Below, piece by piece: positions 9,041-18,207 of a stretch of DNA of 64,000 nt (its first letter is position 1; each line of letters opens with the position of its first letter). The notes under the pieces were generated by a model, which searched no databases, was not told the origin of the DNA, and saw only the letters and a list, made by a program, of their open reading frames with translations. The stretch comes from an uncultured Cellvibrionales bacterium. Lineage in GTDB: Bacteria > Pseudomonadota > Gammaproteobacteria > Pseudomonadales > Porticoccaceae. A program made the position numbers and the translations under genes. The stretch covers positions 1-64,000 of the forward strand of contig CAJWCO010000004.1 of NCBI GenBank assembly GCA_913031145.1, read 5' to 3'.

Positions 9041-9546
9041 TAAAGATCTCAATCATCGCAGCGTTAAGTCGCAATCTTGCGATCGGGAAAGACAATAATT
9101 TGCTTTGGCACCTCCCCGAAGACCTCAAAAGGTTTAAGGCGATTACGTTGGAGAAGCCCATCGTGATGGGTCGTAAGACCTATGATTCGATTGGACGACC
9201 TTTGCCTGGTCGAACCAATATTGTTGTGACGCGCAATGTTGAATGGCAGGCTTCGGGTGTTCATGCCGAACTGAGTTTAGAGGCTGCTTTAGCGGCTGCG
9301 CGCGAAATCTGTCAGAGTAAGGGCGCGACAGAAATTATGGTGATCGGGGGTGAGCAGATCTACCGAGCGGCGCTGCCATTTGCATCCAAGCTATATTTAA
9401 CGGAGGTCGACGCAGTGGTCGATGGAGACGCTTTTTTCCCATTACTTGAGCTCGCTGAATGGCGTGAAATCGAAAGGACGGCAAGCGCTGAATCGACGAA
9501 ATACGGATATCAGTTTGTCACGCTGGAACGCATTACTCGTCAATAA
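9037..9546 (+). CDS. folA: Dihydrofolate reductase
   Basis: NADPH-dependent reductase regenerating tetrahydrofolate after thymidylate synthesis. The 169-residue protein has the classical features: [24 protein letters not shown] (given here only as the segment at residues 7-30, with the substrate-binding acid near residue 29), [23 protein letters not shown] and the NADPH-binding MVIGGEQIY. The ATG overlaps the thyA stop (ATGA), so translation is probably coupled. A short perfect inverted repeat follows the stop. Chromosomal type; nothing suggests a trimethoprim-resistance cassette. Confidence 0.98.
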   Translation: MIKISIIAALSRNLAIGKDNNLLWHLPEDLKRFKAITLEKPIVMGRKTYDSIGRPLPGRTNIVVTRNVEWQASGVHAELSLEAALAAAREICQSKGATEIMVIGGEQIYRAALPFASKLYLTEVDAVVDGDAFFPLLELAEWREIERTASAESTKYGYQFVTLERITRQ

Positions 9547-9548
9547 GT

Positions 9549-9563
9549 GTTACCTTTGGTAAC
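9549..9563. repeat. Short perfect inverted repeat after folA
   Basis: GTTACC, a three-base loop TTT, then GGTAAC, immediately after the folA stop codon. It may help end lgt-thyA-folA transcription, but there is no T-run, so it is not a standard intrinsic terminator; it could equally be a small operator for the next operon. Confidence 0.35.
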
Positions 9564-9609
9564 GAAACAGGGTTAAAGAGAGATTTGTAGAATTTTTTAT
9601 GCGATCAAA

Positions 9610-9638
9610 TTGATTCTTACCGTCTACCCTGCTACAAC
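9610..9638 (+). promoter_or_regulatory. Candidate sigma-70 promoter of the TonB operon
   Basis: TTGATT (9610-9615) and TACAAC (9633-9638) are separated by 17 bases, each matching four of six consensus positions. It sits about 100 bases before the DUF3450 start. No convincing Fur box is seen nearby. This is a consensus match only. Confidence 0.3.
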
Positions 9639-9739
9639 TGCAGCGTAACGATTCAGTCCGCTAAAGCTTAGCAACGCAGATTTGGCAGCCGGCGTTGGAT
9701 CGCAATTATTTTCACACACAGGCCCAGATTGAGGGAATT

Positions 9740-10522
9740 ATGAAAAGACAGTTGTTGAAGGCAGTTTCGTGTGCTGCAATTTTTAGTACCGCATTAGGTG
9801 CCGTTTCGGCTCAGTCTGCGGAGGTTCAGGATTTACTCAAAGCAGGCGCTTCAAAGGTCAAGGTCGCGCAGGTGGCGCAAATAAAAGTAGATCGCGTCGC
9901 TGACCAGACTGATGGGTTGCTGCAGGACTTCAAACAAGTTAACAAACAAATTGAATCGTTGCGAGTTTACAATTCGCAGTTAGAGCGTCAGGTCGCCAGC
10001 CAGAAGAAGATGATGGGCGAACTGAAGGAGTCGATTGCTAATGCCACGGTCATTGAGCGTGGTATCACGCCGTTAATGATGAGCATGTTGCAAGGCCTAG
10101 AGGATTTTATTGGTCTTGACATGCCCTTCAAGAAAGAGGAGCGGTTAGAAGAAGCGCAGGCGATTTCCGCTAATCTGGATAACGCGCGTTTTTCAGCGGC
10201 AGAAAAGTTTCGGCAGATTTTAGAGCTGTTTGACATTGAATCTGAATACAGCCAGTCCTTAGAGACTTATCGTGCTGCGCTCGACATTAACTCTAATGGA
10301 TCGCCGGTTGAAGTGGACGTGTTGCGTATTGGCCGCGTCGTGCTAGCGTACCAGACGAAAGACAAGGCCCAGACGGGTGCTTGGAACAAGGAAGCAGGTG
10401 CGTGGCAGACGCTCGGCTCAGAGTACCGTCGGCCCGTCGATAAGGCGATTCGAATCGCCCAGAAATTATCACCGCAAGATGTTATTGAAATGCCCATCAC
10501 AGCTCCGGAGAATGCCCAATGA
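9740..10522 (+). CDS. DUF3450 periplasmic protein of a TonB system
   Basis: Predicted secreted coiled-coil protein of 260 residues. The ATG at 9740 follows GAGGGA and opens a clear signal peptide (KRQLLKAVSCAAIFSTALGA, cleavage near AQSAEV). Residues about 50-110 form a long coiled coil, and the C-terminal part contains the DUF3450-like block around VLRIGRVVLAYQTKD. DUF3450 genes regularly precede TtpC-ExbB-ExbD-TonB clusters in Vibrio, Shewanella and marine gammaproteobacteria, which is the context here. It overlaps the next gene by four bases (ATGA). A structural or gating role in the TonB complex is inferred from context only. Confidence 0.85.
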   Translation: MKRQLLKAVSCAAIFSTALGAVSAQSAEVQDLLKAGASKVKVAQVAQIKVDRVADQTDGLLQDFKQVNKQIESLRVYNSQLERQVASQKKMMGELKESIANATVIERGITPLMMSMLQGLEDFIGLDMPFKKEERLEEAQAISANLDNARFSAAEKFRQILELFDIESEYSQSLETYRAALDINSNGSPVEVDVLRIGRVVLAYQTKDKAQTGAWNKEAGAWQTLGSEYRRPVDKAIRIAQKLSPQDVIEMPITAPENAQ

Positions 10523-11889
10523 AAATGATCTTTATTCCATTCTGTGCGGCACTGGTGACTTCGGCGTTCTTTAGCTCTTTAAGTGTGGCAGAAGAGGCCA
10601 AGAATTTGGATCAGCTGTTACAAATGATCGAGCGCTCGAAAAGAACGGAGACCGCTGATTACAAGGCGAGGCAGGCGGAATTCAATGCTTCGAAAAACCA
10701 GCAGGCGCGGTTATTAAAACAGGCACAAGCGACGCGTTTGCGCGAGGAGCAGCGCTCAGATCGTTTGGAGCAATCTATCCGTGACAATGAGCAACTGATC
10801 GCCGGTTTAAGAAAGCAACTCGATAAACGTTTGGGCTCTTTAAAAGAGCTGTTTGGACATCTGACAGGAGCCGCTGGTGATATTCGCGAGAGCCTGACCC
10901 AGTCTATTGTGAGCGCACAGATTCCTGGCCGCACCGAGTTTCTCAATGAGTTGATTGATAAAATGAGCAGCGATACTCGATTGCCGTCAATTGAAGACAT
11001 TGAGCAATTGTGGTTTGAGCAGCAGCGTGAAATGGTAGAAAGCGGTCGTATCGTCAAGTTCCAACGTTCGGTGACGCTTGCTAGCGGCGATCAACAAGAA
11101 ATGGAAGTGGTTCGCGTGGGCACTTACAACCTCTTAGCCGACGGCATGTATTTAGAGTTCAGCCCTCAGACAGGTAGTGTGTCCGAATTGCCGCGGCAAC
11201 CCGCTAGCGGTCATCAAAGTAGTGCGGCTGATTTACAATCTGTAGCATCTGGATTTACCAAAGTGGGTTTAGATCCAACCGGCCCGCTGGGCGGTGGCCT
11301 ATTGCGGGCACTCATTAACACGCCAACGTTGAAAGAGCGATGGGAGTTTGGCGGAATTGTCGGACTTGTGATTACGGCTGTTTTTGCCGTCGCGATTATT
11401 CTCGCTCTTTGGCGCTTTGTTGTGTTGATGATGATGTCCTCTGGTGTAAATGCCCAGTTGAAAAGTACTGTGCCGAATCCAAAAAATCCGCTCGGCAGAG
11501 TTTTGCAGGTGGCTGCAAATAATCCAAAACTTGATCCTGAATCGTTGGAGCTAAAGTTACATGAAGCTGTTTTAAAGGAACGCCCGGGAATAGAGTCGGG
11601 TCTCAATCTTCTAAAGATCATTGCAATGGTCGCGCCCCTTTTAGGTCTTTTGGGTACTGTGACCGGTATGATTATTACGTTCCAAATGATCACTTTGTTC
11701 GGTGCTGGCGATCCTAAAACGATGGCGGGTGGTATTTCGCAAGCGCTCGTTACAACAGTACTCGGCTTGGTGGTCGCAATTCCTACGGTACTGATGCACA
11801 CCTTAGTGAACGGAAAGGCACAGCGCATATTGCATGTGCTTGAAGAGCAAAGCGCCGGTATTGTTGCCGATTCGGTCGAGGTTAGATGA
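10519..11889 (+). CDS. TtpC-like long ExbB/TolQ/MotA-family protein
   Basis: A 456-residue fusion-like protein: signal peptide (about 1-24), a long periplasmic coiled-coil region (about 30-250, again DUF3450-like), then a membrane part with three hydrophobic segments. The last part carries the MotA/TolQ/ExbB core APLLGLLGTVTGMIITF and GGISQALVTTVLGLVVAIP. In Vibrio the equivalent TtpC is a fourth component required for TonB2-dependent iron uptake. Here it lies between DUF3450 (4-base overlap) and a second, short ExbB (1-base gap), which is the Vibrio TonB2 arrangement. Its presence next to a normal ExbB argues that it is an accessory subunit and not the sole proton channel. Confidence 0.88.
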   Translation: MKMIFIPFCAALVTSAFFSSLSVAEEAKNLDQLLQMIERSKRTETADYKARQAEFNASKNQQARLLKQAQATRLREEQRSDRLEQSIRDNEQLIAGLRKQLDKRLGSLKELFGHLTGAAGDIRESLTQSIVSAQIPGRTEFLNELIDKMSSDTRLPSIEDIEQLWFEQQREMVESGRIVKFQRSVTLASGDQQEMEVVRVGTYNLLADGMYLEFSPQTGSVSELPRQPASGHQSSAADLQSVASGFTKVGLDPTGPLGGGLLRALINTPTLKERWEFGGIVGLVITAVFAVAIILALWRFVVLMMMSSGVNAQLKSTVPNPKNPLGRVLQVAANNPKLDPESLELKLHEAVLKERPGIESGLNLLKIIAMVAPLLGLLGTVTGMIITFQMITLFGAGDPKTMAGGISQALVTTVLGLVVAIPTVLMHTLVNGKAQRILHVLEEQSAGIVADSVEVR

Positions 11890-11890
11890 G

Positions 11891-12418
11891 ATGTCGCTGA
11901 TCGGCGATTTGTTAGCAGACGTGGGTAAGTTCATGGACTCCGGAGGCGCAGTTCTCTGGGCTATTGTGGCCCTACTGTTTGTCATGTGGACGCTATTATT
12001 CGAGCGGATGTGGTACTTCCGGTTTTCGGTGGCGACCGATGTCTTGGCCGCCTTGAATGCGTGGGAAGCACGAAACGAGCGCCGCTCCAAACGAGCTCGA
12101 CAGGTTCGCGAAAAACTCATCTCTGAGGTCAGCCTCAAAATAGATGAAAACCTCATGATGATTAAAACGCTGGTTGCACTCGCCCCGTTGTTTGGATTGT
12201 TAGGTACGGTGACCGGAATGATTGTGGTCTTCGATGTGATGGCGTTTACCGGCGGGGGCGACGCTAAAGCGATGGCGGGTGGCGTTTCTAAAGCGACCGT
12301 CCCTACCATGTCTGGAATGGTTGCGGCATTGTCGGGCGTTTTCGGCCTGACTTATATAGAACGTTACGCGGAACGTGAGAAACAGTTGTTAGAAGACCAC
12401 CTCACGATGGACCATTGA
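11891..12418 (+). CDS. exbB: ExbB-type proton channel subunit of the TonB system
   Basis: Inner-membrane subunit that, with ExbD, converts proton motive force into movement of TonB. Start at ATG 11891, directly after the preceding stop, with GAGG upstream; 175 residues, the short ExbB2 length. Three membrane segments are visible (about 20-40, 95-120, 140-160). The conserved core is APLFGLLGTVTGMIVVF followed by GGVSKATVPTMSGMVAALSGVF. An in-frame start further upstream would overlap the previous gene and lacks support. Confidence 0.93.
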   Translation: MSLIGDLLADVGKFMDSGGAVLWAIVALLFVMWTLLFERMWYFRFSVATDVLAALNAWEARNERRSKRARQVREKLISEVSLKIDENLMMIKTLVALAPLFGLLGTVTGMIVVFDVMAFTGGGDAKAMAGGVSKATVPTMSGMVAALSGVFGLTYIERYAEREKQLLEDHLTMDH

Positions 12419-12458
12419 GACATGTTAAGCGTTCTTATCCAGTGCGAGAGACTTAAAT

Positions 12459-12863
12459 ATGCGCAATAGAACCAAGGGCTCAGAGCAGCAAGGGCAAGCG
12501 ATCGATCTAACGCCGATGCTAGACGTCGTGTTTATCATGTTGATCTTTTTCATTGTGACCGCGTCGTTTATTAAATTGCCGGGAGTTGAGGTAGACAAAG
12601 TGAATGCCAACACGCCTGATCCCTACAAAAAAGCCGGTATTCTCGTGGCCGTGAGCGGCAATGACGAGTTTTGGATTGATAAGAAACGCGTCGAGTCAAC
12701 GGGTCTTAAGCTGAACTTAACGCGACTTTTTAATGATAACCCCAAGGGTGGTATGGTCATACAAGCTGACAATGAGTCCACTATTGAGTCGGTTGCCAAA
12801 GTTGCTGATGTCGCACGTGATATTGGCATTACCCCTATTGCGATCTCTGTTGAGAAAGATTGA
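12459..12863 (+). CDS. exbD: ExbD-type biopolymer transport protein
   Basis: Partner of ExbB: a single-spanning inner-membrane protein with a periplasmic domain. It has 134 residues; the membrane helix (about 23-43) begins with LTPMLDVVFIMLIFFIVTASF-like sequence, and Asp22 is the expected proton-carrying aspartate. The periplasmic part ends in a fold like other ExbD proteins (MVIQADNESTIESVAKVAD). It lies 40 bases after exbB and 9 bases before tonB. Confidence 0.95.
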   Translation: MRNRTKGSEQQGQAIDLTPMLDVVFIMLIFFIVTASFIKLPGVEVDKVNANTPDPYKKAGILVAVSGNDEFWIDKKRVESTGLKLNLTRLFNDNPKGGMVIQADNESTIESVAKVADVARDIGITPIAISVEKD

Positions 12864-12872
12864 GTTAAAACT

Positions 12873-13475
12873 ATGGCGTTTTTAAAACTTGGAACCGCTG
12901 CGGTATTGGGCCTGTTCGTCACATTTGGGTTGATTGTGCTGATGTTTAAGCTCATCGATTCAGGAAAATTTGAATTAGACGAGAAGGAAGCGATTAAAAT
13001 AGCCGATTTTTTGCATGTGGAAAGGGAGCGAACCACCAACAGTAAGACGACAGAAATCGAAAAGCCTGACGAACCTGAGCCTCCACCAGAAATACCTGAA
13101 GACAACATTGAGTACGAAACGCCAGACAATATGGTGAGCATGGCGGCTGCGCCGGTAGCCAGTAAAATTAACGTTTCGACCGGCAGTTTTGCGCGCGACA
13201 CTGATTATATTCCTGTATATGTTCCGCAACCGCAATATCCACGGCGTGCTCAGACGCGGGGTAAAGAGGGTTATGCGGTGGTAGAGGTGATTATCACGAC
13301 AACTGGGGGCGTTCGAGATCCTAAAATGATTGAAGAAGATCCCGAGGGTTGGGGTTTTGGTCGGGCCGCTCTAAAGGCGGCGAAAAAGTTGAAGTACAAC
13401 CCTCGCGTCATAGACGGTGTTCCGGAAGAAGTTTCCGGTGTGCTTTACAAGTTTACCTTCCAGATGGCGAAATAG
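12873..13475 (+). CDS. tonB: TonB2-type energy transducer
   Basis: Transmits proton motive force to TonB-dependent outer-membrane receptors. The 200-residue protein has an N-terminal membrane anchor (about 8-27), a short proline/glutamate linker (about 65-85, EKPDEPEPPPEIPED) much shorter than that of E. coli TonB, and a C-terminal TonB domain starting at PQPQYPRRAQTRGKEG and ending FTFQMAK. The compact linker is typical of the TonB2 type. No TonB-dependent receptor is encoded in this window, so the cargo is unknown. Confidence 0.93.
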   Translation: MAFLKLGTAAVLGLFVTFGLIVLMFKLIDSGKFELDEKEAIKIADFLHVERERTTNSKTTEIEKPDEPEPPPEIPEDNIEYETPDNMVSMAAAPVASKINVSTGSFARDTDYIPVYVPQPQYPRRAQTRGKEGYAVVEVIITTTGGVRDPKMIEEDPEGWGFGRAALKAAKKLKYNPRVIDGVPEEVSGVLYKFTFQMAK

Positions 13476-13488
13476 AGGTACTTAAATA

Positions 13489-14853
13489 ATGGTAAACAGG
13501 AAGCGCATAATTGTCTTATGCACCGCTCTAGTCCTGCCTTTGACATTTCCTGTCGTTGCGCCTGACGGGTCTTTGGGCGGAGTCGCTTTGGCTGCCGAAG
13601 AGGAGAAGAAGGAAAAGAAGTACGCTAATGCCAAGACCCGGCAGCGTGAGTCGGTTGGCGCAAAGTGTGGTAAGGCACTGGAATCCATTATGGTGTCCCT
13701 CGAGGAGGAACGCTGGGCTGAATCGTTGCAGGCGCTGAATGACGTTGAGGCGAGTACTAAAACCTGTAAGAGCGATTATGAGAAAACGCAGATATGGAAG
13801 TTTGCCGGTTATGTGTATTTTTCCTTAGATGACTTCCCTAATGCGATCAAGGCTTACCGTAAAGTTGTTGAGGGAGTGGGCACGCCGCCGGAAGTAAGAT
13901 TGGATACGCGGTATACTTTAGCGCAATTATATGCCTCTGAAGAAGATTACCGAAATGCGGCCGTTCAGCTTGAGGCATGGTTAGAGGAAGCGACGATTAT
14001 CGGCGCAGATCAACGCTACTTCCTTGCTCAAATCTATTATCAATTAGAGCGAAAGAACGACGCTTTAAAGATGGTTGAGGCGGCAATTAGCGATGTGGAG
14101 TCTCGTGGTATTTTACCGAAGGAACGTTTTTGGGGTTTACAGCGGGTCCTGTATTACGAAAAAAATAATTACCCCAAGGTCATCCAGATTCTAGAAAAAA
14201 TGGTGAAGCACTACCCTAAGTGGAGTTATTGGAAGCAATTAGGGGGTCTTTACGGTGAGCGCGAGCGGGAGATGGACCGGTTAGTAGCAACTGAATTAGT
14301 GTATTTGAATGGTGAGTTGCAAAAGGAAAGTGAGGTCATGAGTTTGGCCTACATGTACCTAGGTGCAGAAGCGCCCTACCGAGCTGCCAAAATTATAGAC
14401 AAGGGCATGGGGGACGGTATTGTGAAGCGGTCCGCGAAAAATCTAGAGATTTTGGGAACGGCATGGTATCAGGCTAGAGAGCTGGATAACGCGGTGAGTG
14501 CATTAGAAGGTGCATCCAAGAAGTCGGACACCGGCAATTTACAAGCGCGGTTGGCGGGCATTTACCTAGATCAAGGTCGCGATAAAGAAGCTTATAAAGC
14601 GGCTCGGAACGCGGCAAAGAAAGGCGGTGTCAAACGGCCGGACTCAAACTATTTGGTCATGGGTAATGCATTGGTCAACTTGAACTGTTTTAAAGACGCC
14701 ATTGTTGCATTTAAAAATGCGTTAAAAAGAGCGAAGGACAAAAAGAGCGAAAAATATCCTCGCCAGTGGATAAAATTCTCTCAGAGTGAGGGTGGACGCC
14801 TGCAAAAATTGCGCGATGTGGGCTTGGACATCCGCGAGTGCGGCAAGCCCTAA
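13489..14853 (+). CDS. TPR-repeat periplasmic protein of the TonB operon
   Basis: Predicted secreted protein of 454 residues, with a signal peptide (cleavage near GVALAAEEE) followed by a lysine-rich stretch and then a string of tetratricopeptide-like helical repeats, for example IWKFAGYVYFSLDDFPNAIK, YTLAQLYASEEDYRNAAV and YFLAQIYYQLERKNDALK. It starts 13 bases after tonB. TPR proteins occupy the last position of similar TtpC/TonB2 clusters in Vibrio and Shewanella; a scaffolding or partner-binding role is likely but not demonstrated by the sequence. It ends about 130 bases from the convergent ilvD. Confidence 0.85.
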   Translation: MVNRKRIIVLCTALVLPLTFPVVAPDGSLGGVALAAEEEKKEKKYANAKTRQRESVGAKCGKALESIMVSLEEERWAESLQALNDVEASTKTCKSDYEKTQIWKFAGYVYFSLDDFPNAIKAYRKVVEGVGTPPEVRLDTRYTLAQLYASEEDYRNAAVQLEAWLEEATIIGADQRYFLAQIYYQLERKNDALKMVEAAISDVESRGILPKERFWGLQRVLYYEKNNYPKVIQILEKMVKHYPKWSYWKQLGGLYGEREREMDRLVATELVYLNGELQKESEVMSLAYMYLGAEAPYRAAKIIDKGMGDGIVKRSAKNLEILGTAWYQARELDNAVSALEGASKKSDTGNLQARLAGIYLDQGRDKEAYKAARNAAKKGGVKRPDSNYLVMGNALVNLNCFKDAIVAFKNALKRAKDKKSEKYPRQWIKFSQSEGGRLQKLRDVGLDIRECGKP

Positions 14854-14984
14854 AACGCCAACACTGACGGAAAACCGAGTTCGTTCACGTGTTATGTTCT
14901 TGAATCAGGCTCTACTGGGCACATTGTTACAGTACCGCGATACACTTGCTATCCCTTTGCGGGACCGCTGCCTAACGTGAATCC

Positions 14985-16817
14985 TTACAAGAGTGACAGA
15001 TCACGAACAGCGCCCTTGTCCGCGCTCGTGGCGAATTTCGCATACGCTTTTAGCGCGGCAGAAACCGCCCGAGTTCGAGCTTCAACGGGTTGCCAACCGG
15101 TTTTATCTTGCTGCTTCCGGCGCCGGGCTAGTTCGTCTTCTGACACCAGTAAGTCAATGCGGCGGTTGGGGATATCGATGCGTATTTTATCACCTGATTG
15201 GACGAGACCGATTGTCCCGCCCGCCCCCGCCTCTGGGGAAACATGGCCTATTGATAAACCCGAGGTGCCTCCAGAAAAACGTCCGTCGGTAATAAGTGCG
15301 CAGGACTTGCCCAGATTTTTCGACTTAATGTAACTGGTTGGATAAAGCATTTCTTGCATACCAGGGCCGCCGCGAGGTCCCTCATAGCGCACGACCACTA
15401 CATCGCCCGCTACTACCTCGTCTGCCAAGATAGCCGCTACCGCAGTATCTTGACTTTCGGTCACGAATGCGGGCCCTTCAAAGACTAGAATCGATTCGTC
15501 AACCCCCGACGTTTTCACCACACAGCCGTTCTCTGCAAGATTACCATACAGTACAGCCAGCCCACCTTCTAGACTGAAGGCATGTTGATAATCACGAATA
15601 CAGCCACCGACTCGATCTAGGTCTAAGGTCGCCCATCGTGTCGATTGACTAAAGGCCACCTGCGTTGGTATACCCGCAGGCCCCGCTTTAAAAAACGTGT
15701 GCACGGCCTCGTCAAAGCTTGTTGCGATATCCCATTTGGAAAGCGCGTCTGCTAAGGTTTTGGAATGCACTGTCGGCAGTTGGTTGTGAATCAGTCCAGC
15801 GCGGTCCAACTCGCCCAGAATGGCCATGATCCCGCCGGCGCGATGGACATCTTCCACGTGATATTCAGGGGTACTGGGAGCAACCTTACAGAGCTGTGGG
15901 ACGAATCGCGATAATCGGTCAATGTCGCTCAAGTCAAAGTTAATGTTGGCTTCTTGAGCTGCGGCCAGTAGATGTAAAATTGTGTTTGTCGATCCACCCA
16001 TTGAGATATCCAACGTCATTGCGTTCTCAAAGGCCTCAAAGCATGCGATAGACCGAGGCAAGACAGAGTAATCGTCTTTTTCGTAATGTTGCCGAGCAAT
16101 CTCTACGATAGTTCGCCCAGCCTGTAAAAACAAAGTGCGTCGGTCCGAGTGAGTGGCGAGTGTTGTTCCATTGCCCGGTAGGGAAAGTCCCAGCGCTTCG
16201 GTTAAACAGTTCATGGAATTGGCTGTAAACATGCCCGAGCACGATCCGCATGTTGGGCAGGCCGAGCGTTCGTACTCGGCGACCATTTCATCGCTGGCCG
16301 ATGCGTCTGCCGCAATCACCATGGCATCAACTAGGTCCAGTGCATGATCCGCAAGCTTTGTTTTTCCGGCCTCCATGGGGCCGCCGGAAACGAAAATAGC
16401 GGGAATGTTCAATCGCATTGCTGCCATTAGCATACCGGGCGTGATCTTGTCGCAATTTGAGATGCATACGAGCGCGTCGGCGCAATGCGCGTTGACCATG
16501 TACTCGACTGAATCGGCAATCACATCGCGAGACGGCAGTGAGTACAGCATGCCATCGTGCCCCATGGCGATACCGTCATCGACAGCAATGGTGTGAAATT
16601 CGCGCGCGATGCCGCCTGCCTTAGAAATTTCTGAGGCAACAAGGTCTCCCATATCTTTTAAATGAACATGTCCCGGGACAAATTGCGTGTACGAGTTGGC
16701 GATGGCAATCATCGGCTTGTCAAAGTCTTCGTCTTGCATGCCAGTGGCGCGCCACAAGGCACGAGCGCCTGCCATGTTCCGGCCCTTGGTGGTTGTATGT
16801 GAGCGATAACGGGGCAT
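14985..16817 (-). CDS. ilvD: Dihydroxy-acid dehydratase
   Basis: Iron-sulphur enzyme of valine, leucine and isoleucine synthesis, converting dihydroxy acids to 2-oxo acids. The start chosen, ATG 16817 ([19 protein letters not shown]), matches E. coli IlvD exactly in position and gives 610 residues; an upstream start would add 11 unrelated residues. Cluster ligands are seen in [13 protein letters not shown] and [15 protein letters not shown]; further marks are [12 protein letters not shown]-like sequence ([19 protein letters not shown]), [10 protein letters not shown], and [20 protein letters not shown]. It is a single-gene unit, apart from ilvE at 21.9 kb. Confidence 0.98.
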   Translation of the reverse strand: MPRYRSHTTTKGRNMAGARALWRATGMQDEDFDKPMIAIANSYTQFVPGHVHLKDMGDLVASEISKAGGIAREFHTIAVDDGIAMGHDGMLYSLPSRDVIADSVEYMVNAHCADALVCISNCDKITPGMLMAAMRLNIPAIFVSGGPMEAGKTKLADHALDLVDAMVIAADASASDEMVAEYERSACPTCGSCSGMFTANSMNCLTEALGLSLPGNGTTLATHSDRRTLFLQAGRTIVEIARQHYEKDDYSVLPRSIACFEAFENAMTLDISMGGSTNTILHLLAAAQEANINFDLSDIDRLSRFVPQLCKVAPSTPEYHVEDVHRAGGIMAILGELDRAGLIHNQLPTVHSKTLADALSKWDIATSFDEAVHTFFKAGPAGIPTQVAFSQSTRWATLDLDRVGGCIRDYQHAFSLEGGLAVLYGNLAENGCVVKTSGVDESILVFEGPAFVTESQDTAVAAILADEVVAGDVVVVRYEGPRGGPGMQEMLYPTSYIKSKNLGKSCALITDGRFSGGTSGLSIGHVSPEAGAGGTIGLVQSGDKIRIDIPNRRIDLLVSEDELARRRKQQDKTGWQPVEARTRAVSAALKAYAKFATSADKGAVRDLSLL

Positions 16818-16892
16818 GTTCTGTCTCGGCTTTACAAATTTAGAGACCACAGAATAACAGAAAGTGACTCGCCGCCATAGAAGGTCGTCGAG

Positions 16893-18203
16893 CTAGAGCG
16901 CCTTGAACAAAATACGGGAGTTTCGTTGGTAGTTATACAGTGACTTTTTGTCATTGGGTAAGTCGTCAGGTGTCGTTTCAAGAAAACCTTTCTCTTGAAA
17001 CCAATGTGCTGCTTGTGTAGTGAGAACAAATAGGTTTCGTATGGACATAGCGCGTGCTTGGTCCTCTAGCGCGAGCAAGAGTCGAGAAGCGGTGCCGCGC
17101 GCTTGGAACTCTGTGCGCGTCGCGACACAGGCGAGCTCCCCTGTGGACGCATCTAGCGGATACAGGGCGGCACAACCAATGATGAAACCCTCGGGATGAA
17201 AGGCGACAAGAAACTGAGATATTTCAGTTTCCAACCGTTCTCTTGATCGTTTCACTAACGTTCCTTGATTTTCCAGCGGCTGGATGAGCTCAAGGATTCC
17301 ACCGATATCGTCAATGGTAGCGGCTCTGATTGTTTCAGAGTAATCTTGGATAACTAATGTTCCGCTTCCCTGACGGCTGAAGAGTTCACTCAACAGAGCA
17401 CCGTCTTCGCCATAACCGATTAAATGCGCACGTGCGACGCCACCGTGACAGCCTCTGAAGGCAGCGGTTAACAGCGCCTGCTCCAAATCAGGGACATGAT
17501 TCGGGGAAGACAGGTACTCTGAGACGGCAGGAAGTGAAAGACTGCGTTGTAATGTGCCCTCAATAAAAATACCACGCGCAGTACTGATACAAATGAGTTT
17601 CTCTGCCGTCAACGCCACTGCGACTTCTGTTGCAACATCGAGATAGGACAGGTTGAACGCTTCGCCAGTCGGCGAAAATCCGATTGGCGAGATTAAAACA
17701 ATACCGCCTAGTTGTAATTGCGCTTGAATACCACAACTATCCACGCGCCGAACCTCGCCGCTATATAGGTAATCAATACCATTTAATACGCCTAGGGGTT
17801 TAGCAACAATGAAATTGCCCCCAACAACGCGGATTTTCGCACCATGCATGGGAGAATTTGGCAAGCCCATAGACAACCTTGCTTCGATATTGAGGCGCGT
17901 AGCGCCTACTGCCTGCTTGGCAAGAGCCATAGTCACAGCATCGGTGACACGACGGTCGTCCGCAAAATCCGCATCTAAGTCGGCGTCTAAAAGACATTGG
18001 TCAAGTTGTGGTCGCGCGCCATGGACTAACACGACATGGATACCAAGGCTTTGCAACAGTGCAATGTCCGCCAATAAACTCGCGCAGTGATCATCAAGTA
18101 GGGCCTCTCCTGAGAGAGTGATCACAAAGGTTTTGCCCCGGTGCGCATGAATGTAGGGCGAGCTTTGTCTAAACAGACTGACGTAGGTAGGTATATCCAT
18201 CAT
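16893..18203 (-). CDS. argA: N-acetylglutamate synthase
   Basis: First enzyme of arginine synthesis, acetylating glutamate with acetyl-CoA. The protein (436 residues from ATG 18203) has an N-terminal amino-acid-kinase-like domain (about 15-285; GIHVVLVHGARPQLD) that serves allosteric arginine binding, and a C-terminal GNAT acetyltransferase domain (about 290-436; ACVATRTEFQARGTASRLL). The ATG lies four bases after the argE stop, so the pair is an operon with coupled translation. The next codon is also ATG. An extension to 18317 would overlap argE and is rejected. Confidence 0.96.
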   Translation of the reverse strand: MMDIPTYVSLFRQSSPYIHAHRGKTFVITLSGEALLDDHCASLLADIALLQSLGIHVVLVHGARPQLDQCLLDADLDADFADDRRVTDAVTMALAKQAVGATRLNIEARLSMGLPNSPMHGAKIRVVGGNFIVAKPLGVLNGIDYLYSGEVRRVDSCGIQAQLQLGGIVLISPIGFSPTGEAFNLSYLDVATEVAVALTAEKLICISTARGIFIEGTLQRSLSLPAVSEYLSSPNHVPDLEQALLTAAFRGCHGGVARAHLIGYGEDGALLSELFSRQGSGTLVIQDYSETIRAATIDDIGGILELIQPLENQGTLVKRSRERLETEISQFLVAFHPEGFIIGCAALYPLDASTGELACVATRTEFQARGTASRLLLALEDQARAMSIRNLFVLTTQAAHWFQEKGFLETTPDDLPNDKKSLYNYQRNSRILFKAL

Positions 18204-18207
18204 GGGA

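Noticed and set aside
9037-9546. folA as an acquired trimethoprim-resistance gene
   Set aside because: It overlaps thyA in a conserved lgt-thyA-folA order and looks like the native chromosomal enzyme.
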